A stretch of 17,815 nt of DNA, taken from contig JAJPXR010000057.1 in assembly GCA_021205375.1 (NCBI GenBank), forward strand, positions 1,854 through 19,668, in the 5' to 3' direction. A program made the translations under genes and the position numbers. Below are positions 5,552 to 13,236 of this stretch, piece by piece. Position 1 is the stretch's first letter; each line of letters begins with the position of its first letter. This DNA is from Clostridiales bacterium. GTDB taxonomy: Bacteria > Bacillota > Clostridia > Oscillospirales > Oscillospiraceae. The notes beneath the pieces are model-generated. The model saw only the letters and a list, made by a program, of their open reading frames with translations, was not told the origin of the DNA and made no database searches.

Positions 5552-6376
5552 ATGGAAAAATGGAAATGCACCGTCTGTGGTTACATCCACGAAGGCCCCC
5601 TGCCGGAGAGCTTCCGCTGCCCGCTGTGCAAGGTGCCTGCCAGCAAGTTCGTGAAAATCGAGGAGGAGGCCGCTCCCGCTGAGGCCCCCGCCGCCGAGGT
5701 CCAGGTGGAAAAGTGGAAGTGTACCATCTGCGGCTACATCTACGAAGGGGAACTGCCCGCGGACTACCGCTGCCCGCTGTGCAAGGCCCCCGCCAGCAAG
5801 TTCGAGAAGATCCAGGAGGCCGCCCCCGCCGCTTCCGCCAAGAACCCCTATGCCGGGACCAAGACCGAAAAGAACCTGTGGGAAGCGTTTGCCGGGGAGT
5901 CCCAGGCCCGCAACAAGTACACCTTCTTCGCCAGCGTCGCCAAGAAGGCCGGGTTCGAGCAGATCGCGGACATCTTCCTGAAAACCGCCGCCAACGAGAA
6001 GGAACACGCCGAGCTGTGGTTCAAGGCGCTGGGCGAGGTGGGCGACACCGCCGAGAACCTGCTCCACGCCGCCGAGGGCGAGAACTACGAGTGGACCGAC
6101 ATGTACGACCGGATGGCCAAGGACGCGGAGGAGGAAGGCTTCCTCGACCTGGCCGCGCAGTTCCGGGGCGTGGCCGCCATCGAGAAGTCCCACGAGGAGC
6201 GTTACCGCAAACTGCTCCACAACGTGGAGGCCAAGGAAGTGTTCGAAAAGAGCGGCGTGACCCTGTGGGAATGCCGCAACTGTGGCCATATGGTGCTGGC
6301 GGTCAAGGCCCCTGAGGTGTGCCCCGTGTGCAATCATCCCCAGTCCTTCTTTGAGGTCCGGGCGGAAAATTACTGA
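5552..6376 (+). CDS. Rubrerythrin with two N-terminal and one C-terminal rubredoxin-like domains
   Basis: This is a non-haem iron peroxidase that reduces hydrogen peroxide in the cytoplasm of anaerobes. The product has 274 residues, against about 190 for classical rubrerythrin. Domain order: rubredoxin-like 1 (C6/C9/C23/C26), an Ala/Glu/Pro linker, rubredoxin-like 2 (C57/C60/C74/C77), a ferritin-like four-helix domain (about 98-225), and rubredoxin-like 3 (C241/C244/C257/C260). Di-iron ligands fit the family pattern: E116, E149-x-x-H152, E177-x-x-E180 and E211-x-x-H214. The two N-terminal modules are near-duplicates (both EKWKCT.CGYI.EG.LP...RCPLCK.PASKF), so one arose by tandem duplication. 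The start follows GGAGG with good spacing. It is likely cotranscribed with the upstream DUF134 fusion gene and ends at the bidirectional terminator at 6509-6542. Confidence 0.93.
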   Translation: MEKWKCTVCGYIHEGPLPESFRCPLCKVPASKFVKIEEEAAPAEAPAAEVQVEKWKCTICGYIYEGELPADYRCPLCKAPASKFEKIQEAAPAASAKNPYAGTKTEKNLWEAFAGESQARNKYTFFASVAKKAGFEQIADIFLKTAANEKEHAELWFKALGEVGDTAENLLHAAEGENYEWTDMYDRMAKDAEEEGFLDLAAQFRGVAAIEKSHEERYRKLLHNVEAKEVFEKSGVTLWECRNCGHMVLAVKAPEVCPVCNHPQSFFEVRAENY

Positions 6377-6451
6377 GTTCGCGCAGCCCCTTTGGTGAGC
6401 GGTCCGTAAGGTCCCGCTGACCAAAAGCGAACAGCAAAGAACGAGCGAGGC

Positions 6452-6481
6452 GCGGCGGTCTGCGGCTGCTGCAACCGCCGC
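6452..6481. repeat. GC-rich inverted repeat after rubrerythrin
   Basis: GCGGCGGT (6452-6459) and ACCGCCGC (6474-6481) form a perfect 8-bp stem with a 14-base loop. There is no U-tract, so it is not itself a terminator. It may stabilise the 3' end of the rubrerythrin message. The rest of 6377-6508 shows nothing recognisable. Confidence 0.45.
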
Positions 6482-6508
6482 AGCCTTTGAAAAGCGTCAA
6501 ACGAAATG

Positions 6509-6542
6509 AAAAACCGGTCAGGTCGATTCCTGACCGGTTTTT
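6509..6542. terminator. Bidirectional intrinsic terminator between convergent operons
   Basis: A perfect 14-bp stem (AAAAACCGGTCAGG, 6509-6522, with its complement 6529-6542) encloses a 6-base loop. It has an A-run on one side and a T-run on the other, so it terminates the rubrerythrin transcript rightward and the exporter operon leftward. Confidence 0.92.
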
Positions 6543-6612
6543 GTCGTGTTGTGGCAGACTGTGGCGTTTTTTCCAAAACGGAAACCGTCCCAGCGCTCTG
6601 CGAAGCGCAGGA

Positions 6613-7866
6613 TTACTCCCGCCGCAGAGCGTCGATGGGGTTCAAATTGGCGGCCTTCACCGCTGGGAGCAGGCCGAACGCCACGCCGATGACGACGGAG
6701 AACAGCACCGCTACCAGGATGGAGAGCGGGCTCACCGCCGTGGGCGTCCCGGTCAGGCTGCTGATGACCCGGGCCAGGCCCAGGCCGGTGCCTACCCCCA
6801 ACAGGCCGCCGATGCTGGTCAGCACCGCCGCCTCGGTCAAAAACTGCCAGAGGATGCGGCCCCGCTTGGCGCCCAGCGCCTTTTTCAGGCCGATTTCCCG
6901 TGTCCGCTCGGTGACGGAGACCAGCATAATGTTCATCACGCCGATGCCGCCCACCAGCAGGGAGATGCTGGCGATCCAGATGAGCTGCTGGTTGGAGGTG
7001 GCGGACATCTGTTGGAGACTGCGCGCTGCTTCCTCCAAATCGGTGCTTTGGTAGGAATAGGTGGGGTCCACCGTGTCAGAGAGATTGGCGTTGAGGATTT
7101 CCGCCGCCTTTTTCCCGGCGGTGGTCATGTCGTCGGTGCTGGTGGCCCGGACCGCCGCGTTTTGCGGCTCGTCGTACTGATAAATTTCCGGCCAGAGGGT
7201 GGCGGGGATCAGCACCGTCCCGCTGGACGAGCTGACGTAGGTGTAGTAATCGGAATAGCTGTTGATGACCGGCTCGCTGGTGCTGGTCAGCTCCACCAGG
7301 CCCACCACGGTGAAGGGGTCGCCGCTGATTTCAATGACCTTGCCCACCGGGTTCTCCCCGCTGAACAGGGTGCTGGCCGCCGCCTGGTCTACCAGGGCGA
7401 CTTTGTGGTATTCGTCGTAGTCCCGCTGGGTGAAGGGGCGGCCCAGAGGCACCTGGTAGCCGTAAACTTCCAGATAGTGGTCGTCAATGCCCGTAATGGC
7501 GCCGTTGAAGCTGGTGTTCTGGTAATAGGTGTTGTAGGTGTACTCCCGCTGCCGGTAGAGGGTGGCGCTCTCCACCGTGTTCAGCCCCTCCAGCCGGTCC
7601 CGGACGCCTTCGGTGATGACCGGCACCCCCTCCGGGATGGCCTCGTACTCCGGCTCCAGCGCCCGGTCGTCCACGCAGAGCTGTATTTCCACCACGTTGT
7701 TGCCCGCGCCGATGAGGTTTTGCTTGATCTGCTCGTTGGTGCCCTTGATGGTGGAGACAATGGCGATGATGGACGCGATGCCGATGATAATGCCCAGCAT
7801 GGTCAGCAGGGAGCGCAGCTTGTGGCTCCAAATGCCCTGAAACGCCAGGCGCAGGTTTTCTCCCAT
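6613..7866 (-). CDS. MacB/FtsX-type ABC transporter permease
   Basis: This is the membrane subunit of a type VII (MacB-like, mechanotransmission) ABC exporter, 417 residues and without a fused ATPase domain. Residues 19-40 form TM1, preceded by the typical amphipathic N-terminus (RLAFQGIWSHKLRSLLTMLG). About 45-290 is the extracytoplasmic MacB-PCD domain. Three C-terminal TM segments lie near 295-318, 345-370 and 378-400. The cytoplasmic coupling motif ERTREIGLKKALGA after TM2 and the closing PAVKAANLNPIDALR are hallmarks of the family. AGGAGGAG precedes the start, 15 bases after the upstream adaptor's stop. It is the last gene of the operon. The substrate cannot be read from the sequence; relatives export peptides, bacteriocins, antibiotics or lipoproteins. 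Confidence 0.93.
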   Translation of the reverse strand: MGENLRLAFQGIWSHKLRSLLTMLGIIIGIASIIAIVSTIKGTNEQIKQNLIGAGNNVVEIQLCVDDRALEPEYEAIPEGVPVITEGVRDRLEGLNTVESATLYRQREYTYNTYYQNTSFNGAITGIDDHYLEVYGYQVPLGRPFTQRDYDEYHKVALVDQAAASTLFSGENPVGKVIEISGDPFTVVGLVELTSTSEPVINSYSDYYTYVSSSSGTVLIPATLWPEIYQYDEPQNAAVRATSTDDMTTAGKKAAEILNANLSDTVDPTYSYQSTDLEEAARSLQQMSATSNQQLIWIASISLLVGGIGVMNIMLVSVTERTREIGLKKALGAKRGRILWQFLTEAAVLTSIGGLLGVGTGLGLARVISSLTGTPTAVSPLSILVAVLFSVVIGVAFGLLPAVKAANLNPIDALRRE

Positions 7867-7881
7867 AGCGCACTCCTCCTG

Positions 7882-9894
7882 TCAGTAGCCGTAAAATTCC
7901 TCGATGCTGCCTTCCCTGGTGGCGGCCCCTTCCCGCACGTTTTTGCCGTAGGGGAAGGCAATCAGTTCGTCCAGAGCGATACCCGACTTGATCTCGGTAT
8001 AATACCCCCAGAGGCTTTTGCCTACGCTGACCCAGCGGCGCTCCAGGGCGCCATCGGCCCCCTGGACATAGACGTAGCTGCGGCCATTTTCTGTGCGGAG
8101 GAAGGCGTTTTCCAGGTAAAAGGTGTTGGAGCTTTCCTCGGCGTTCACCAGTTGCACGCCTACCCAGTTGTACTCCTCCAGGTCCTCAGACTGGTCCACC
8201 GCCACCGTCACCGGGTAGTAGGAGGCATTGCTGTTGCCGTACCACCCGCTGTCGCTACTGGGAAACTCGCTGATGGCCTTCACCGTCCCCTCATAGACGT
8301 TGCCGGTGTAGTAGTCGTTGACGGTGACGGTCTGTCCAATCTCCACCGTGTCCAGCACCAGTTCGCTGATGCCCACCTGGACCACATAGCCGCCCCCGGC
8401 ATAGATTTTCATGTACGTAACGCCGGTCTCCGTTTCCTCCCCGATGTAGGACACCACACCGTCCAATTCGCTGTAAACCGCGCTGTTGTTCAACTCATTT
8501 TCCAGCTTTTTGTAGGCCAACTTGCCCTGGCGCAGTTGCAGGTCTAAATTTTTCACCGTCTGCTCCTGTTCCTGGAGCATTTCGTTCAGCTCTGCCCGGG
8601 TGTAGACGATGCCGGGGTCCTCATAGCTGTCGGCAAACCAGTCGTCTGTGGCGGTGTCCGTGCAGTCCTCGTCCTCCAACGGAGGCAGGGGGTCCGCGAT
8701 GTTCTGGGTGATGCCGTCCGTCTCGGTGTCGCCGCCGATGTGGATGGAAATGAGCTGATACTGGCACTCGGTCCCCGTCCGCTGGAACTGGATGGTCCAG
8801 GACAGGGCGTAGTTGACGCCCTCCGACTCTTCGGAGCTGTCGCCGTCATCCGGCTGAGAGGCGTCCGGTTCAGGGTCCGGGTAGCTGCTGTCGCCGGGGT
8901 CTGTCGGCTCGTCCGGCTCCTGCGTTTCGCTGCCCTCCTCGCTACCTGCGGCAGAGAGGGAGACCGCGTATCCCGCTGTACCGCGGGCGGACAACCCCTC
9001 TGCTGACGTGCTTCCATCGCCGGGGTCGGTGGAAGCGTCCCCATCGTCTCCGCCGGATGGGTCAGGGTCCACCGGTTCGTCCGGGATTTCCGGCTCTGTC
9101 GGCTCGCCCGGTTCGTCCGGGGTATCCGGTTCTGTTGGTTCCGTGGGTGTGTCAGGATCGGCGGGGTCTGTTGGCGCACCCGGTTCGTCCGGGTCATCCT
9201 GGCCGTCCGGTTCCAGAGGCACGTCCCCGTTCATCAGTTGGAGGGTCTCGCCGTCCAGCCGGAAGGTGACGAACGCCTCCCGGTCCCCCTGCATGGCGGC
9301 GGTGATGAAGAGGGTGGTGTAGGAGAAGGACTCCTGCCAGTCGTAGACATAGGGTGTCTCCTCGGTGCCGTCCCCCTCCAGCAGCTCCAGCCCCTCCACG
9401 GTGGGAACGACTTCTTCCTCGGTCTCCACGCTGGGGGTAAAAGAGGAAATCGTGCCGCCGCTGGACTTGCTGCCGGGGATGGCTACGCCGGGCCGGTAGG
9501 AGGCGATGGTCTTATACTGCTTTTTCGCCGCCACCAAATCCAGCTCCAGTTGCTGGAGGGACAGCGCCTGCTTTTGCAGGTCGATTTCAGTCAGTGTGCT
9601 GTCGTAGGAGAATAAGGTGTCGCCGGCTTTCACTTGGTCGCCCACCTGCACCATGACCTCCTGCACCGTCTGGGTGTCAGAGAGGGTGATGGCCTGCATC
9701 CCCTCGGTAGTCACTTCGCCGTCATACTCCGGGTTGTCCTCGTAATAGTTGGTCATGGTAAAGTCGTCCATCGAATAGACGGCCACCGCCCCGCCGAAGT
9801 TGCTGCGATAGACCTGATACGCGCCAAAGACGCACCCAGACGCCACCAAAACGGCCAGCAGCACCGCCAAAATGCGTTTGGAAAGTTTTTTCAT
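7882..9894 (-). CDS. MacA/HlyD-like membrane-fusion adaptor with a large Pro/Asp-rich insertion
   Basis: This adaptor is 670 residues long; typical members are 350-450. A signal anchor (7-28, with a possible lipobox ASGC at 18-21) exports it. A half lipoyl (biotinyl-like) domain at about 60-98 (VMVQVGDQVKAGDTLFSYD) is followed by helix 1 (about 101-130), then about 300 extra residues, helix 2 (about 432-470), the second lipoyl half (about 473-500), and beta-barrel and membrane-proximal domains (500-650). The insertion has a beta-rich part (160-226 and 358-400) split by a low-complexity Pro/Asp/Glu/Thr run (228-356). Start choice: ATG at 9892-9894 overlaps the ATPase stop by ATGA and follows GGAGGAGG. 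The open frame extending to 10131 is rejected because the extension lies antiparallel in phase within the ATPase gene and looks non-coding. Confidence 0.85.
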   Translation of the reverse strand: MKKLSKRILAVLLAVLVASGCVFGAYQVYRSNFGGAVAVYSMDDFTMTNYYEDNPEYDGEVTTEGMQAITLSDTQTVQEVMVQVGDQVKAGDTLFSYDSTLTEIDLQKQALSLQQLELDLVAAKKQYKTIASYRPGVAIPGSKSSGGTISSFTPSVETEEEVVPTVEGLELLEGDGTEETPYVYDWQESFSYTTLFITAAMQGDREAFVTFRLDGETLQLMNGDVPLEPDGQDDPDEPGAPTDPADPDTPTEPTEPDTPDEPGEPTEPEIPDEPVDPDPSGGDDGDASTDPGDGSTSAEGLSARGTAGYAVSLSAAGSEEGSETQEPDEPTDPGDSSYPDPEPDASQPDDGDSSEESEGVNYALSWTIQFQRTGTECQYQLISIHIGGDTETDGITQNIADPLPPLEDEDCTDTATDDWFADSYEDPGIVYTRAELNEMLQEQEQTVKNLDLQLRQGKLAYKKLENELNNSAVYSELDGVVSYIGEETETGVTYMKIYAGGGYVVQVGISELVLDTVEIGQTVTVNDYYTGNVYEGTVKAISEFPSSDSGWYGNSNASYYPVTVAVDQSEDLEEYNWVGVQLVNAEESSNTFYLENAFLRTENGRSYVYVQGADGALERRWVSVGKSLWGYYTEIKSGIALDELIAFPYGKNVREGAATREGSIEEFYGY

Positions 9895-10577
9895 GCCATC
9901 GTCGCCTCCTCCTGCAACACCCCGTCCTGAATCAGGAACCGCTTTTTGGCCTGGGCCGCGATCTCCGGGGCGTGGGTGATCATAATAATGGTAATGCCCT
10001 CTTCGTTCAGTTGGCGAAACAGCTCCATCACCTGTCTGCCGGACTGACTGTCCAGCGCGCCGGTGGGTTCGTCGGCCAGCAGCAGCTTCGGCCCGCCCAC
10101 GATGGCTCTGGCGATGGCCACCCGCTGGCACTGGCCGCCGGAGAGCTGGTTGGAGCGGAAGTCCATCCGGTCACTGAGCCCCACCTTTTCCAGCACGGCG
10201 GCGGCCATCCGGCGGCGCTCCTTCTTGCGGACACCCCGGTAGAGCAGGGGCAGCGCCACGTTGTCCAGGGCGGTCAACCCCGGCAGCAGGTCGGCGTTCT
10301 GAAAGACGAAGCCCAGGGTCTGGTTGCGGATGTCCGCCATGCGGTTGTCCGACAGGTGTCCAATTTCCTCCCCGTCCAGCACGTATTTGCCGGAGGTGGG
10401 CACGTCCAAACAGCCCAGCAGGTTCATCAGCGTGGTTTTGCCGGAGCCGGAAGGCCCCATAATGGCGATGTACTCCCCCTGCTCCACGGAGAAGCTGACG
10501 TGCTTCAGCACGGGGACGGGCAGCTTGCCCCTGGCGTAGTCCTTGGAAACGTCCTGACATTCTAAAATCCTGCTCAT
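9891..10577 (-). CDS. MacB/LolD-type ABC transporter ATP-binding subunit
   Basis: This is the cytoplasmic ATPase that powers the exporter, 228 residues and full length. Walker A is GPSGSGKT (41-48). The Q-loop glutamine is Q93 in GFVFQNADLLPGLTALDNVALPL. The signature is LSGGQ (145-149, followed by CQRVAIARAI), Walker B is KLLLADE (164-170) with the D-loop GALD, and the switch histidine is H202 (ITHAPE). The GFVFQ and DNVALPLLYRG context is typical of the lipoprotein- and peptide-exporting MacB/LolD clade. The ATG overlaps the upstream adaptor stop by ATGA (10574-10577), and its own stop overlaps the next adaptor start by ATGA (9891-9894), so all three are probably translationally coupled. 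Confidence 0.96.
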   Translation of the reverse strand: MSRILECQDVSKDYARGKLPVPVLKHVSFSVEQGEYIAIMGPSGSGKTTLMNLLGCLDVPTSGKYVLDGEEIGHLSDNRMADIRNQTLGFVFQNADLLPGLTALDNVALPLLYRGVRKKERRRMAAAVLEKVGLSDRMDFRSNQLSGGQCQRVAIARAIVGGPKLLLADEPTGALDSQSGRQVMELFRQLNEEGITIIMITHAPEIAAQAKKRFLIQDGVLQEEATMA

Positions 10578-11848
10578 GTCGTCTCCCCTCCGATCACCAC
10601 AGTGGCGCCCTCGTCCTCATAGGTCTCATATTCTTCGGTTTCCGGCTCCTCCTCCGCGAAAAATTCCTCGTCAAATCCTTCCTCATAGGCGTAGCTGCTG
10701 TCTCCGAAGTCGCCTTCCTCAGAATAGGCGCTGGCATCGTAGAGAACGACGCTCTGCCCCACCTCCAGGCTCTCGTCCGGGAAGGCCAACTCGTCCGTCA
10801 GCGCCAGCCCGTCCAAAATTTCGTAGGTGTCCATCTCCTCATCGTAGGTTCCCAGAGTGACGGAGCGCTTCTTCAGCCGGTCGCTGCTGTCCGCCGCCCA
10901 GACCCAGGCGCTGCCGTCCTCCTCCAGAACGATGTACGAGGCGGACAGGGCCATGCCGTCGCTGTCCGCGCCGCCCAGTTCCAGGTAGACGTGCTGCCCG
11001 ATCATCAGCCCGTCGGAGCTGTTCAGGGTGACGGTAAAGCTGTACTTGGAGGCGCTTTCGCCGGAAGCGCCGTCGTCGTAATAATAGTCGCTCTCACTGT
11101 CGTCCTCGGTGCTGTCGGTGTTGATGGCGCTGATGACGCCGCTCCAGGTCTGGTTTTCGTCCAGCCGGGAGCGGACGGTCATGGCCTCCCCCTCAGTCAG
11201 GGACCAGAGGGTCATCTCGCTGGCGGTGCCCTTCACCTGGAGCACGCCGGTCTCCATAATGGTCATGTAGGCGGAGCCGCTGTCCTCGGAGATGGACTGC
11301 ACCACGCCGTCCACCTCCGCCAGCACGTCCACGTGGGACAGGTCCTCCTGGAGGTCCTGAATCTCTGCCTGCTTTTTCTTCTGGTTGTACTGCTCTTCGG
11401 AGATGTTCAACTGGGCCTCCTGGATTTGGATGCTGTAGGAGAGTTGGTCAGAGCTGGAGGCTTTCTTTTTCTCCTTGGTCAGCTCGTTCACCTGGGTCTG
11501 GTAAGAGGAGATGTTGTTCTCAATTTGCTCCAACTCCAACTGAGCGGTCTCCAACTCCAACTGGAGCGTCTCCGCGTCGTAGGAAAAGAGAACGTCCCCC
11601 TGTTTGACCTCGTCCCCCTCCTGGACGTTGACCTGGTCGATGACCTTGTCCTCGTCCTTTTTGACGGCCTGGGCCTCCCGGGACTCCACCACCCCGGCAT
11701 AGCGGTTGTTGCCGGAGAGGTCGTAGCCCAGGAGAGAGGCCACCGTCTGCACCGGCACCCCGGTCGTCGCTATCGTAGAGCCGGAACAACCTGTCAGTCC
11801 CCACAGCAGCAGACTGACAGCCAACAAAGCGCTGATTTGACGTTTCAT
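10574..11848 (-). CDS. Lipoprotein membrane-fusion adaptor of the ABC exporter
   Basis: The 424-residue product is exported. Residues 1-21 form a lipoprotein signal peptide with lipobox LTGC, lipidated at C21. A half lipoyl domain (about 50-92, VNVQEGDEVKQGDVLFSYD) leads into a long coiled-coil hairpin (about 93-170), the second lipoyl half (171-200, VLAEVDGVVQSI), beta-barrel (about 200-295) and membrane-proximal regions. The C-terminal tail (about 375-412) is very acidic and tyrosine-rich, which is unusual. Start choice: ATG at 11846-11848 with GAGGAGGGG upstream; a GTG five codons earlier lies inside that ribosome site. It is the first gene of the operon, 54 bases after the predicted transcription start. 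In a Gram-positive cell it would sit on the outer face of the membrane. Confidence 0.9.
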   Translation of the reverse strand: MKRQISALLAVSLLLWGLTGCSGSTIATTGVPVQTVASLLGYDLSGNNRYAGVVESREAQAVKKDEDKVIDQVNVQEGDEVKQGDVLFSYDAETLQLELETAQLELEQIENNISSYQTQVNELTKEKKKASSSDQLSYSIQIQEAQLNISEEQYNQKKKQAEIQDLQEDLSHVDVLAEVDGVVQSISEDSGSAYMTIMETGVLQVKGTASEMTLWSLTEGEAMTVRSRLDENQTWSGVISAINTDSTEDDSESDYYYDDGASGESASKYSFTVTLNSSDGLMIGQHVYLELGGADSDGMALSASYIVLEEDGSAWVWAADSSDRLKKRSVTLGTYDEEMDTYEILDGLALTDELAFPDESLEVGQSVVLYDASAYSEEGDFGDSSYAYEEGFDEEFFAEEEPETEEYETYEDEGATVVIGGETT

Positions 11849-11908
11849 AATGCCCCTCCTCACGGTTTTTGTCTGAATCTGAATATCTGTATGATGATGC
11901 TTATATCA

Positions 11909-11937
11909 ATTATACCGTGAACAGAGGCACTTGTAAA
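11909..11937 (-). promoter_or_regulatory. Promoter of the four-gene exporter operon
   Basis: Minus strand: TTTACA (11932-11937), 17-base spacer, consensus TATAAT (11909-11914). The predicted start is near 11902, about 54 bases before the first ATG. Confidence 0.85.
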
Positions 11938-11954
11938 GGGAAACTTCTTTTTTT

Positions 11955-11969
11955 AATGAAAATTTCATT
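11955..11969. promoter_or_regulatory. AATGAAA/TTTCATT palindrome upstream of the exporter promoter
   Basis: A perfect 7-bp inverted repeat with a single central base (11962) lies 17 bases upstream of the -35 box in an A/T-rich tract. This is a position typical of activator sites or UP elements. The regulator is unknown; no regulatory gene for this operon lies in the window. Confidence 0.45.
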
Positions 11970-12005
11970 TTGAGGAAGGATTGCCCTTGCGGACAAATGC
12001 TCCCC

Positions 12006-12054
12006 AAAACGAAAACCCCCCTCCCCGGTGGTTCTCTCACCACGGGGAAGGGGG
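12006..12054 (-). terminator. Terminator of the thl-hbd-bcd operon
   Basis: Read leftward, a long GC-rich hairpin (12039-12054 paired with 12017-12032, with single-base bulges on each arm) has the loop 12033-12038 and is followed by TTTTCGTTTT (12006-12015). It lies 42 bases after the acyl-CoA dehydrogenase stop. Confidence 0.85.
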
Positions 12055-12096
12055 TATTTATCTGGTATTGGCTGAGTTCAACGAACAGCCACTCGC

Positions 12097-13233
12097 TTAC
12101 TTCACCCCGATTGCCCTTGAAATGACGATCTTCTGGGCCTCGCTGGTGCCTTCGTAGATTTCCGTAATTTTCGCGTCCCGCATCATCCGCTCGATGGGAT
12201 AGGCCCGGGTGTAGCCGTAGCCCCCGAAGAGCTGGACGCAGGCCCGGGTGACCTCGTTGGCCGTCTCGCTGGCGAAGAGCTTCGCCATAGCCGCCTCCTT
12301 GCCGAAGGGCTGGCCGTTGTCCCGGAGGGAGGCCGCCCGCCACACCAGCAGCCGGGCCGCGTCCACCTTGGTTTGCAGCCCCGCCAACACGAATTGAGTG
12401 TTTTGCATCTGGCTCAGCCGCTGACCAAACTGGACCCGGGTGTTCACGTAAGAGATAGTCTCGTCGATAGCGCCCTGGGCGATGCCCACCGCCTGGGTGC
12501 CGATTCCAATGCGACCGCAGTCCAGCCCGGCGAGGGCCAGCTTGAACCCCTGGCCCTCAGCGCCCAGAATGTCTGCGGCGGGGACCCGGCAGTCAGTGAG
12601 CACCACCTCACAGGTGGCGCTGGCCCGGATGCCCATTTTGTCCTCCGGCGGGCCGACGGTCAGGCCGGGGTTGTCGGCGGACACCAGAAAGGCGGTGATG
12701 CCCCTGGTCTTTTTGCTCCGGTCGGTGCTGGCCAGGATGATATACAGCCCCGCCTGCCCCGCGTTGGTGATAAAGGTCTTGGTGCCGTTGAGAATATAGT
12801 CGTCCCCGTCCCGCACCGCCACGGTGGAGACGGTGGAGGCGTCGGTGCCCGCGTCCGGCTCGGTCAGGGCAAAGGCGCAGAGGGTGTCCCGGTTCATCTT
12901 GGGGAGCCACCGGCGCTTCTGCGCCTCTGTGCCGTAGCGGTTCAGCAGGTACATGCACAGTCCTCCGTGGACCGACCAAATCACCGCTGTGGTGGCGCAG
13001 CACTTGGCCACTTCCTCCAGGGCCAGCACATAGGCCATGGTGTCGCCCCCTTGTCCGCCGTACTCTTTGGGACAGATGGTGCCGAATAACCCAGTGCGGA
13101 ACAGCTTCTCCACCGTCTCGGTGGGGAAGCGCTCGGTCTTGTCGATCTCCGCCGCCAGGGGCTTGACCTCGTTCTGGGCGAACTCCCTGGCCATTTTCTG
13201 GATGAGCAGGTATTCCGGTTTCAGTTCAAACAT
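12097..13233 (-). CDS. bcd: Acyl-CoA dehydrogenase, butyryl-CoA dehydrogenase type
   Basis: This FAD enzyme reduces crotonyl-CoA to butyryl-CoA; in clostridia it usually works with EtfAB to bifurcate electrons from NADH to ferredoxin. The 378-residue product is the normal length. FALTEPDAGTDAS (about 120-132) and LFGGYGYTRAYPIERMMRDAKITEIYEGTSE (about 335-365) are the two acyl-CoA dehydrogenase signatures. The catalytic base is expected to be Glu361 in IYEGTSE. It starts 3 bases after the hbd stop with only a weak ribosome site (AGAAAGAAG), suggesting translational coupling. It is the last gene before the operon terminator. Short-chain specificity is inferred from neighbours thl and hbd; no etfA/etfB or crotonase gene is present here. 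Confidence 0.9.
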   Translation of the reverse strand: MFELKPEYLLIQKMAREFAQNEVKPLAAEIDKTERFPTETVEKLFRTGLFGTICPKEYGGQGGDTMAYVLALEEVAKCCATTAVIWSVHGGLCMYLLNRYGTEAQKRRWLPKMNRDTLCAFALTEPDAGTDASTVSTVAVRDGDDYILNGTKTFITNAGQAGLYIILASTDRSKKTRGITAFLVSADNPGLTVGPPEDKMGIRASATCEVVLTDCRVPAADILGAEGQGFKLALAGLDCGRIGIGTQAVGIAQGAIDETISYVNTRVQFGQRLSQMQNTQFVLAGLQTKVDAARLLVWRAASLRDNGQPFGKEAAMAKLFASETANEVTRACVQLFGGYGYTRAYPIERMMRDAKITEIYEGTSEAQKIVISRAIGVK

Positions 13234-13236
13234 GGC

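Noticed and set aside
6487..8547. 686-codon open frame on the plus strand
   Set aside because: It lies antisense to the permease and adaptor genes, which have clear domains, signal anchors and ribosome sites. Long antisense frames are common in GC-rich DNA.
8830..9215. CRISPR-like or tandem-repeat array
   Set aside because: The repeats are short, irregular, in triplet phase and encode the Pro/Asp-rich linker. There are no spacers of uniform length and no cas genes.
9895..10131. N-terminal extension of the large adaptor
   Set aside because: The extension overlaps the ATPase gene in another frame and is Arg/Gly/Pro-rich noise. ATG at 9894 has GGAGGAGG, an ATGA overlap and a signal sequence right after it.
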